This document shows positions 1 to 5,010 of a DNA stretch of 5,010 nucleotides, piece after piece. The notes below the pieces were generated by a model. It worked only from the letters and a program-made list of their open reading frames with translations, had not been told where the DNA came from and did no database searches. The DNA is taken from assembly GCA_964638005.1 (NCBI GenBank), contig CAZWXS010000101.1, positions 1 through 5,010 on the forward strand. Direction: 5' to 3'. Source of the stretch: JAAYYM01 sp964638005 (GTDB lineage Bacteria; Bacillota; Clostridia; Lachnospirales; Lachnospiraceae). Each line of letters starts with the position of its first letter. Position 1 is the first letter of the stretch. Position numbers and translations under genes: made by a program.

Positions 1-53
1 AACTCTACCTGCTTTATGATGAATAGTGACTGTTTCTCTCCTAATTGTAACAT
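1..53 (-). CDS. 5' end of a gene, possibly a CvfB-like S1 RNA-binding protein (partial)
   Basis: This is the start of a gene that runs off the left edge; only 17 complete codons are visible, reading MLQLGEKQSLFIIKQVE. The ATG at 53-51 is preceded by AAAGGA (63-58) with a rather short 4-nt spacer, and no stop interrupts the frame to the edge. The opening pattern of Met, hydrophobic, x, Leu-Gly-x-x-Gln-x-Leu followed by a short hydrophobic strand resembles, from memory, the N-terminus of CvfB/YitL-type proteins, which carry tandem S1-like RNA-binding domains. It lies 78 nt below the thioesterase stop codon on the same strand, with no terminator or good promoter between them, so it may be co-transcribed. 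The reading frame is fairly likely to be real. The family name is a guess from very few residues. Confidence 0.45.
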   Translation of the reverse strand, partial: MLQLGEKQSLFIIKQVE

Positions 54-131
54 ATTGTCCTTTCTGATATTACGTCCGTAATCATTCTACTCTATCATTC
101 ATTTTGTTCCTTCTTAATTCCGCTTAAATAC

Positions 132-833
132 TCAACAAAATTCCACCACTGAATAGGGTTCTCCTGCATCATCACAGAGTGCAATGATCTGTCTGCCCTC
201 TTCCGCATACAATTTTGACTGCATAACATCACCCAGTTTTGCAGGCTTTCTATATTCTGCCCGCATCTGTCTGATATTCTGATGTTCCGTCAGTAATCCA
301 AGTGCCATCTTAATATATTGCCCATTATTCACATGATGATTGGTATCCAAATGATGCTCCAGGACGGTAATGGAACGCATTGCCTTATATTCCTCCGGCA
401 GTCTGATCTTGCGGGAAGCATACTCCATATCAAGCTTCGGTTCCAATGCATACGCCGCCCGTTCAAACTCATCAAGTCTTGCCGGTTTACCTGTCTCTGT
501 GTCGAGATATACCCATATGGAATTGGCACATGCAATCTGCTGTCCTGCCTCATCCTTCATAATGAAATTACGGCTGCCTATAAATCCCTGAAAAGCATAA
601 GCCCATGTTCCCACTGTAATATGTTCACCGAACTTCGGATATCGGTCTACGATGATCTGCCATGAGGACAGCACCCATGCTCTGTGATGTGCAATCAGAT
701 AATCCAATCCCACCCCGACATCTTCTGAATGAAAGGTAGAACAATCCTGAAAATAATTGATGATGCCGTCTAACGGCAGCTTTTCATCCACATCCACTTC
801 GCTGTATCTGATCCTGCTCTCAAAACTGTACAT
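132..833 (-). CDS. Acyl-ACP thioesterase (FatA/FatB-type double hotdog)
   Basis: A 233-residue cytosolic enzyme expected to hydrolyse acyl-acyl carrier protein to free fatty acid and ACP. It has the two-hotdog layout of the family: the first hotdog starts at about residue 4 with the RYSEVDVDEKL strand and the helix IINYFQDCSTFHSEDVG (24-40), followed by the WVLSSWQI strand (53-60). The second hotdog starts at about 155 with the HHLDTNHHVNN motif (160-170). This motif holds the Asp163, Asn165 and His167 equivalents of the plant FatB catalytic Asp-x-Asn-x-His, and the EYRK segment supplies the conserved Glu193, so the active site looks complete. The length fits the bacterial members, which lack the plant transit peptide. 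The ATG at 833 follows GGAAGGCGG. A probable promoter sits 39 to 67 nt upstream, just after the tRNA terminator, so this is likely a separate transcription unit from the glycan genes. Chain-length preference cannot be read from the sequence. Confidence 0.92.
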   Translation of the reverse strand: MYSFESRIRYSEVDVDEKLPLDGIINYFQDCSTFHSEDVGVGLDYLIAHHRAWVLSSWQIIVDRYPKFGEHITVGTWAYAFQGFIGSRNFIMKDEAGQQIACANSIWVYLDTETGKPARLDEFERAAYALEPKLDMEYASRKIRLPEEYKAMRSITVLEHHLDTNHHVNNGQYIKMALGLLTEHQNIRQMRAEYRKPAKLGDVMQSKLYAEEGRQIIALCDDAGEPYSVVEFC

Positions 834-871
834 CTATCGATTCCGCCTTCCGGTTTTCATATCTGTTTTTT

Positions 872-900
872 AGTGTACCATATTTCTCACGTTTATACAA
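872..900 (-). promoter_or_regulatory. Probable sigma-A promoter of the thioesterase gene
   Basis: On the minus strand there is TTGTAT (900-895) as a weak -35, a 17-nt spacer, and TACACT (877-872) as the -10. The -10 is preceded by TGG, giving the extended TGnTACACT form that can make up for a weak -35. It lies between the tRNA terminator (ending at 914) and the thioesterase ATG at 833, which would leave a leader of roughly 30 nt. The position is right for a promoter; the hexamer matches (3/6 and 4/6) are only moderate. Confidence 0.5.
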
Positions 901-913
901 TTTGACCTCCACA

Positions 914-946
914 TAAAAATACCCCAATGAATTGCTTCATTGAGGT
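914..946 (-). terminator. Intrinsic terminator of the tRNA-Gln unit
   Basis: The minus strand forms an 11-bp stem, ACCTCAATGAA (946-936) with TTCATTGGGGT (931-921), which has one G-U wobble. The stem is closed by a GCAA (GNRA-type) tetraloop at 935-932 and followed directly by ATTTTTAT (920-913). It begins 8 nt after the tRNA discriminator base. The stem, stable loop and T-tract are all as expected for Rho-independent termination. It would also stop any read-through from the glycan operon upstream, whose own 3' end shows no good terminator. The complementary strand has no T-tract after the stem, so it works in this direction only. Confidence 0.87.
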
Positions 947-949
947 GTC

Positions 950-964
950 CCTAGCAGGGCTAGG
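950..964. repeat. 6-bp inverted repeat over the tRNA 3' end
   Basis: On the minus strand CCTAGC (964-959), a 3-nt centre CCT and GCTAGG (955-950) form a perfect inverted repeat. One arm is made of the last two bases of the T-stem plus the start of the 3' acceptor strand. The other arm starts at the discriminator base and extends into the trailer. If it folds in the precursor it would compete with the acceptor stem. It may equally be a coincidence produced by the sequence of the acceptor stem. Confidence 0.4.
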
Positions 965-1026
965 AGGATTCGAACCTCCAGATGACGGAGTCAGAGTCCG
1001 TTGCCTTACCGTTTGGCGATAGCCCT
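955..1026 (-). tRNA. trnQ: tRNA-Gln, anticodon CUG
   Basis: A 72-nt cloverleaf read on the minus strand. The acceptor stem is AGGGCTA with TAGCCCT, and the discriminator is G73 (position 955). The D-stem is the 3-bp GCC/GGC. The anticodon stem is ACGGA/TCCGT around loop CTCTGAC, with anticodon CTG at 994-992. The variable loop is CATCT, and the T-stem GGAGG/CCTCC carries the standard loop TTCGAAT. All stems pair fully. It should decode CAG codons. CCA is not encoded: the base after the discriminator begins CTA, so CCA must be added by the nucleotidyltransferase. The first acceptor pair is A1-U72, not the U1-A72 usual in bacterial tRNA-Gln. The gene has its own promoter and terminator and separates the glycan operon from the thioesterase. 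Confidence 0.96.
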
Positions 1027-1044
1027 ATAATTCCAACAATCGCT

Positions 1045-1073
1045 ATTATACATGATGTCCTGATAGATTTCAA
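1045..1073 (-). promoter_or_regulatory. Strong sigma-A promoter of tRNA-Gln
   Basis: On the minus strand there is TTGAAA (1073-1068) as the -35, exactly 17 nt of spacer, and a perfect TATAAT (1050-1045) as the -10. Transcription would start near 1038, about 12 nt before the mature 5' end of the tRNA at 1026, leaving a short leader for RNase P to remove. This is the best promoter match in the window and fits the strong constitutive expression expected of a tRNA gene. Confidence 0.87.
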
Positions 1074-1136
1074 GTAGTAATTTTAATTTTCTTCCATCAT
1101 GCTTCCGCTGCCTGTTTTCCTGACATTTCAGGTCTT

Positions 1137-2153
1137 TTATAACATCACCCAGTTAGGCAGAGTCTTTTTCTCATTGTCCTTGGTTCTCATGTAGACCTGA
1201 GGATAAACTGTGATATGTCCCGCATTCTGATTGAGAAAAGCCCCCCATTGGCTGAAAGTGGAGTTGGCTATGATATTGTGCTTGCACAATGACATCAGCT
1301 GCATGTCGCGAAAACTGTCATTTCCTTCGTTTCCCGTTACGACTACATACGACTTCAGCCATGAGAATTCCTGTTTTACAAAATCGATGTCATCAGAAAA
1401 TATATAATAAGTGGGAGATTCCACACGTTCTTCAATGTAATCCGTCGCACGTTCATAGTATTCCCTGCCAAGTGCGATAAAATCCGACGCATATTTTCCC
1501 AGATAATCGCCACGTCTGACATGAATGCTGACAGAGTCGGTTGTCGTAATCTGATCAGCAAGCATTTCATTGGATATGCTGCTTTGATTGCCATCCTGTA
1601 TATCTGCACGGACACTGTTTTGCACACTGAAATCAGGAAACTTCAACTCCCGCTGTAATTGTCCGTTCAGCAAGCGCTCTTTATAATACATCTCTTCTAT
1701 CCAAAATCCCCACAAATACCAGTCCTTGGATGTATCCAGATGCATGACCTTTTGATACAGTTCCTCTGCCGTCATAACGCCTTCGCCAAAGCACAGTTCC
1801 AGTTCATCAATACGCCGCGGCAGACATTTTTTTTGTGTAAACTCACGAATGATCCGATTGGGATATCGTCTGATCTTCTCAAATGCAATGCCGGCATTAC
1901 CCGACATAAAATTCGGAATCATCCCTGTCACACGACACAATTGCCCCATAGATGCCTTTTTCAGCATAAAATCAGAACCGGAAACATCTGCAAAAATACG
2001 TTCCAGTTCATAGCCGTGATGGTCATCATTTGCATGAAACCATGTAATATCTGCTCTAACCTCTGTCTCGGGATACCGTTCCTGCATCAGTCGATAGAAT
2101 GCATACTGGAACATCTGATTACCGAGGCCGCTTGTAATCCTTACAATAATCAT
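1137..2153 (-). CDS. GT11 family glycosyltransferase, alpha-1,2-fucosyltransferase type
   Basis: A 338-residue enzyme of the GT11 family, known to transfer L-fucose from GDP-fucose in alpha-1,2 linkage, mostly to galactose ends of glycans. The family motifs are all visible. The N-terminal GLGNQMFQYAFY is at residues 9-20, and the hallmark HVRRGDY at 211-217 is the GDP-sugar-binding motif shared with alpha-1,6-fucosyltransferases. YYIFSDDIDFVKQEF is at 249-263, and the C-terminal DMQLMSLCKHNIIANSTFSQWGAFLN at 283-308 holds the Asn-Ser-Thr-Phe-Ser-x-Trp core. There is no signal peptide or membrane segment, so it acts at the cytoplasmic face. It is somewhat longer than the roughly 280-300 residues common in bacterial members, with the extra length between about 100 and 205. 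The ATG at 2153 has GAGGG (2164-2160) 6 nt upstream, and the gap to the aminotransferase is 30 nt. It is the last gene of the glycan block, which fits addition of a terminal or side-branch sugar. The acceptor, and even fucose as donor, are inferred from the family. Confidence 0.92.
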   Translation of the reverse strand: MIIVRITSGLGNQMFQYAFYRLMQERYPETEVRADITWFHANDDHHGYELERIFADVSGSDFMLKKASMGQLCRVTGMIPNFMSGNAGIAFEKIRRYPNRIIREFTQKKCLPRRIDELELCFGEGVMTAEELYQKVMHLDTSKDWYLWGFWIEEMYYKERLLNGQLQRELKFPDFSVQNSVRADIQDGNQSSISNEMLADQITTTDSVSIHVRRGDYLGKYASDFIALGREYYERATDYIEERVESPTYYIFSDDIDFVKQEFSWLKSYVVVTGNEGNDSFRDMQLMSLCKHNIIANSTFSQWGAFLNQNAGHITVYPQVYMRTKDNEKKTLPNWVML

Positions 2154-2183
2154 ATTTGGCCCTCTTATATGGCATTACATATG

Positions 2184-3290
2184 CTATCTGTTTAAAATAA
2201 CATCGCAGATTCTGTCCACATCCTCAAGCGATAGTCCTGCTGCCATCGGCAGTGTCAGCACACGATTGGCAATCCGTCTTGCCACCGGAATGTCTGTGCC
2301 TGCAAATCTGTCTCCAAAACACTCCAGATCCGTTGTCAGTGGATAGAAATACTTACGTGCATATATATTGTGTTCCTTTAATCTTGCAAATACATCGTCT
2401 CTGGATGATCCGAATATTGCCTCATCAAACACTGCAGGAAAATATGCATAATTGGACTGCACCTCAGGTACATCATACATGATTTTCAATCCATCCGCTT
2501 TCCCCAATCGCTCACGATATTTCTCCACAACTGCTTTGCGCTTTGCAATTTCCTCTTCAAGATGAACCAGATTACAAAGACCCATGATTGCCGCAAATTC
2601 GTTCATCTTTGCATTTGCGCCAACGCCGTCAATCACCTCTTCATCCTTGATTCCGAAGTCCTTTAACTTATACAGCTCGGCATCCAGATGCTTGTTCGCA
2701 GTTGTGATCGCACCGCCCTCTATTGTATTAAATACTTTGGTCGCATGAAAACTAAACATCGATGCATCGCCGAAATTGCCGATGCCGACTCCGTTGACTG
2801 ACTCTCCGAATGCATGAGCCGCATCATACAGTACCTTTAAACCATGCTTCTTCGCAATGGCATCTATCTTGTCGACATCACATACATTCCCGTAGACATG
2901 TACCGGAATGATTGCTGATGTCCTATCTGTAATCAGCGCTTCTATCTTATCCGCATCAATGGTATAATCCTCGGGGTTGATATCACAGAAAACCGCTGTC
3001 AGATTGTTTCTGATAATGGCATGTGTTGTAGACACAAATGTAAACGGTGTCGTGATGACCTCTCCCGTCAGCCCCATTGCCTGTATACAAAGTTCCAGAG
3101 CCATATGTCCGTTCACAAAGAGAGACAAATTTGACACTTGCAGATACTCTGCCAGTTTCTTCATCAACAGTTCATGATTCGGCCCCATATTGGTCAGCCA
3201 CGCTGACTCCCATAAGGGACGAATGGCTTCCACATATTCTTCAAACGGCGGCATTGATGAACGCGTCACCAGTATCTTCTTCTCTTCCAA
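2184..3290 (-). CDS. DegT/DnrJ/EryC1/StrS-family PLP sugar aminotransferase
   Basis: A 368-residue fold-type I PLP enzyme that should aminate a keto-sugar nucleotide (typically 3-keto or 4-keto-6-deoxyhexose linked to dTDP, UDP or GDP) with glutamate as amino donor. The motifs are in family order: cofactor phosphate region NGHMALELC (60-68), TTPFTFVSTTHA (80-91), the DAAHAFG segment (156-162) whose Asp156 should contact the pyridine nitrogen, and SFHATKVFNTIEGG (180-193) with Lys185 as the Schiff-base lysine. The C-terminal region includes ARKYFYPL (311-318). The length is normal. His62 follows the phosphate-loop glycine where many members have Thr or Ser. The HATKVF(N)xIEGG form recalls the VioA/FdtB-like 6-deoxyhexose aminotransferases, but the substrate cannot be assigned. 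The start is TTG, chosen because an excellent SD lies 8 nt upstream and there is no in-frame ATG upstream. The next in-frame ATG is codon 13, which would remove part of the N-terminus. Confidence 0.93.
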   Translation of the reverse strand: MEEKKILVTRSSMPPFEEYVEAIRPLWESAWLTNMGPNHELLMKKLAEYLQVSNLSLFVNGHMALELCIQAMGLTGEVITTPFTFVSTTHAIIRNNLTAVFCDINPEDYTIDADKIEALITDRTSAIIPVHVYGNVCDVDKIDAIAKKHGLKVLYDAAHAFGESVNGVGIGNFGDASMFSFHATKVFNTIEGGAITTANKHLDAELYKLKDFGIKDEEVIDGVGANAKMNEFAAIMGLCNLVHLEEEIAKRKAVVEKYRERLGKADGLKIMYDVPEVQSNYAYFPAVFDEAIFGSSRDDVFARLKEHNIYARKYFYPLTTDLECFGDRFAGTDIPVARRIANRVLTLPMAAGLSLEDVDRICDVILNR

Positions 3291-3298
3291 ATCCTTAA

Positions 3299-3304
3299 CC
3301 TCCC
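3299..3304 (-). promoter_or_regulatory. Ribosome binding site deciding the TTG start
   Basis: GGGAGG on the minus strand lies exactly 8 nt upstream of TTG at 3290-3288. It is the strongest Shine-Dalgarno match among the genes here and fixes the aminotransferase start at this rare codon. A near-ideal SD may balance the weaker initiation at TTG. Confidence 0.8.
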
Positions 3305-3346
3305 GACAGAATCCATCCTTCTATCCTATGCAGCCATATCTGACTG

Positions 3347-4348
3347 TCAGGCTTGTTTCGTAGGCTTGCCTCTGCGCAATCTTTTCATAACTGCCTTCGC
3401 CGAATAGGTCAATAAAGATGTTTTCTGACCCTGCATAACAACTTCTTTGATATTATATCCGAACATATCCTTTACAAATTTCAGATTTTGACCATTGGGC
3501 TTGTGTACAAATGCATTCAAAGCCGTCTCGAAATCACGATTCGCAATCTGTCTTCCGTCGTCCGTCAATCCGAAATTGTCTATACACCATTTTAACAGAT
3601 GCTGTGTCAGATAACAATCTTCCCGAATCGTATCACGATTCATAGATATGGAATTCCAGTTACCGCCACCCTTTTTACGAACATAGCGCCATGCACTCAT
3701 GGTATCTTTCATACGCCAGATGTCTCCCTGCAAGAGTAAGAACATCAAAATCACACCATCATCAAAGAAATCATGCGCCTTATAGAGTACAGAATAATCA
3801 TATTTGCCTTCTCGATAAATATTCCTGCACAATACCGTTCCATAATGTCCTGCCCAATTGGACTGATGCTTATAATCTTCAAAGGTAAATCTGCCGTCCC
3901 AGTCATACATCTCACCAATTTTTCGGACATTCTCATCGGTAATGGTTCTGTCCTCTTCATCTACCAGTTCACACGTATGTGTGACCGCTATATACTCTGG
4001 ATGTGCCTCCAGATAATCTACCTGTTTCTGCAGTTTCTTTGTATCCGTCCAGTAATCGTCGCCTTCAAGGTACGCAACATATTTCCCTTTGCACTCCATT
4101 GAAGTCTGATACACATTCAGAGTCGGTCTGCCCAGATTCTTCTCTCTGAATAACAGTTTCACCTGCTCCGGGTACAGTTCCTTGATTTCCTGCAAAATTG
4201 CACGCGTATTGTCTGTTGAACAGTCTTCCCCTACAATCACTTCAAAAGGAAAATCTGTTTCTTGCTGCAGGACACTCATTAACGCCTTACGGACATATTT
4301 CTCATGGTTGTATGTAATAAACACTACACTGACCATCAATTCATTCAT
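3347..4348 (-). CDS. Family 2 (GT-A) glycosyltransferase
   Basis: A 333-residue inverting glycosyltransferase, probably adding one sugar to a lipid-linked glycan at the inner membrane face. The GT-A domain starts at once with VSVVFITYNHEKYVRKAL (6-23), followed by the FEVIVGEDCSTDNT segment (35-48) that binds the nucleotide. The metal-binding DxD-type motif is YLEGDDYW (93-100, with Asp97 and Asp98). The HDFFDD stretch (192-197) is a candidate for the acceptor and catalytic-base region. The C-terminal third is mostly charged helix with a basic tail (RLRRGKPTKQA) that may touch the membrane. There is no transmembrane segment. The ATG at 4348 has GAGGA with a 6-nt spacer. A second ATG at codon 5 is possible but less well placed. 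It lies 50 nt after the exporter gene and 56 nt before the aminotransferase. Donor and acceptor sugars are unknown. Confidence 0.92.
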   Translation of the reverse strand: MNELMVSVVFITYNHEKYVRKALMSVLQQETDFPFEVIVGEDCSTDNTRAILQEIKELYPEQVKLLFREKNLGRPTLNVYQTSMECKGKYVAYLEGDDYWTDTKKLQKQVDYLEAHPEYIAVTHTCELVDEEDRTITDENVRKIGEMYDWDGRFTFEDYKHQSNWAGHYGTVLCRNIYREGKYDYSVLYKAHDFFDDGVILMFLLLQGDIWRMKDTMSAWRYVRKKGGGNWNSISMNRDTIREDCYLTQHLLKWCIDNFGLTDDGRQIANRDFETALNAFVHKPNGQNLKFVKDMFGYNIKEVVMQGQKTSLLTYSAKAVMKRLRRGKPTKQA

Positions 4349-4398
4349 AGCAATTCCTCATTATCACTCTAGCGATCATTTAAATTTCCTAATGCCTC

Positions 4399-5010
4399 TT
4401 ACTTTGACTGTAGTTCTTCCTGATTTTCAACCCTCTCGATTTTGCCGCCATCCACCTTAAAGACCACCTGACAATTTCGGATTGTCGTCAGTCTGTGTGC
4501 AATGATGATTAAAGTCTTACGTCCCTGTAATCTGTCGATTGCCTCCATGACCGCTGACTCTGTTTCTGAATCCAAAGCTGAGGTTGCTTCATCCAGTACC
4601 AATATCTCCGGATTGTCATACAACGCTCTTGCAATACCGATTCTCTGACGCTGTCCACCCGAAAGTCTGACACCGCGTTCTCCTGTCATCGTATCTAGTC
4701 CGTCCGGCAATTTCTCCACGAACTCTTTGAGCTGCGCCTCTTCCAAAGCTGCCCATACCTTGGCATCGTCTACTTCATCCTCTTTGATTCCAAATGCAAC
4801 ATTGGAACGGATACTCTCATCCGCGAGAAAAATCGCCTGCGGAATATATGCCAGTTTCTTAGACCATTTAATCGGATGTTCATGAACGTTCATAGAACCG
4901 TAATGAACAGCCCCTGCCGTCGGAGTCAGTATGCCTAATATTACATCTGCAATCGTAGACTTACCGGCACCGGAAGGTCCAATCAAACCAACTGCTGCTC
5001 CAAGCGGAAT
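4399..5010 (-). CDS. ABC exporter, C-terminal ATP-binding domain (partial, 5' end outside window)
   Basis: These are the last 203 residues of an ABC transporter; the gene continues past the right edge. Numbering from the edge, the Walker A GPSGAGKST is at 11-19 (Lys17). The Q-loop is YIPQ with Gln58, the signature LSGGQRQR is at 116-123, Walker B ILVLDE is at 136-141 (Glu141 catalytic), the D-loop SALD is at 144-147, and the H-loop has His172. All ATPase residues are present. The spacing is that of type IV exporters (MsbA/PglK-like), in which one polypeptide carries six membrane helices followed by this domain. The membrane part would lie outside the window. The TTG at 4986 inside VGLIGPSG is an internal codon, not a start, because the frame is open to the edge. 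Its place before the glycosyltransferases suggests flipping of a lipid-linked glycan. Export of a peptide or drug cannot be excluded. Confidence 0.93.
   Translation of the reverse strand: MPLGAAVGLIGPSGAGKSTIADVILGILTPTAGAVHYGSMNVHEHPIKWSKKLAYIPQAIFLADESIRSNVAFGIKEDEVDDAKVWAALEEAQLKEFVEKLPDGLDTMTGERGVRLSGGQRQRIGIARALYDNPEILVLDEATSALDSETESAVMEAIDRLQGRKTLIIIAHRLTTIRNCQVVFKVDGGKIERVENQEELQSK

Noticed and set aside
82..102. Six-codon minus-strand ORF with AGAAGGA upstream (MNDRVE)
   Set aside because: It has a plausible RBS but is too short, with no repeated regulatory codons to suggest a leader peptide.
318..665. Plus-strand open frames within the thioesterase gene
   Set aside because: The minus-strand thioesterase accounts for the coding signal, and the opposite frames show no recognisable motifs.
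1119..1138. Hairpin CCTGA-CATT-TCAGG followed by TCTTTT on the plus strand
   Set aside because: It looks like a weak terminator, but only for plus-strand transcription, and no plus-strand gene exists. The stem is only 5 bp.
1659..2195. Plus-strand open frame of 178 codons antisense to the GT11 gene
   Set aside because: It lies opposite a gene with clear family motifs, is rich in Cys, His and Ile in a way typical of a reverse-complement frame, and matches no family I recognise.
3773..4102. Plus-strand open frame of 109 codons antisense to the GT2 gene
   Set aside because: It is the shadow of a well-supported glycosyltransferase, with hydrophobic, low-information composition and no convincing RBS.
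4356..4361. GATAAT -10-like hexamer upstream of the GT2 gene
   Set aside because: There is no -35 at a suitable distance, and it lies too close to the SD and ATG to leave a usable leader.
4399..4986. TTG at 4986 as the start of the ABC gene
   Set aside because: The codon is inside the conserved strand just before Walker A, and the frame stays open to the window edge, so the protein begins outside.

Overview
The window looks like chromosomal DNA from a low-to-moderate-GC Gram-positive of the Clostridia, most likely Lachnospiraceae-like. This is an inference from three things: the style of the proteins, AGGAGG-type ribosome binding sites, and a tRNA gene with no encoded CCA. Every gene I can support lies on the minus strand, so the biological reading order runs from position 5010 down to position 1.

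From 5010 to 1137 there is a four-gene block for surface-glycan synthesis. It holds the C-terminal ATPase half of an ABC exporter (cut by the window edge), a family 2 glycosyltransferase, a PLP-dependent DegT/StrS-type sugar aminotransferase that starts at TTG, and a family GT11 (alpha-1,2-fucosyltransferase type) enzyme. The gaps are 50, 56 and 30 nt with no convincing terminator between genes, so the block reads as one operon. Together the genes suggest a polysaccharide, glycolipid or glycoprotein glycan with an aminodeoxy sugar and a terminal fucose-like sugar, probably moved across the membrane by the exporter. The nucleotide-sugar donor genes and any polymerase or ligase are not in the window.

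From 1073 to 914 there is a self-contained tRNA-Gln(CUG) unit: a near-consensus promoter, the tRNA, and an intrinsic terminator with a GCAA tetraloop. The glycan operon has no clear terminator of its own, so read-through from it would also end there.

From 900 to 132 a probable promoter drives an acyl-ACP thioesterase with a complete set of the family's catalytic residues. Below it, positions 53 to 1 hold the first 17 codons of another gene whose start resembles CvfB-type S1 RNA-binding proteins.

I see no CRISPR array, insertion sequence, phage gene or riboswitch, and no intergenic stretch longer than about 110 nt apart from the tRNA region. Nothing here clearly represents a new biological system. 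The points most worth a second look are the A1-U72 pair of the tRNA-Gln, the inverted repeat over the tRNA 3' end, and the substrate identity of the glycan genes.
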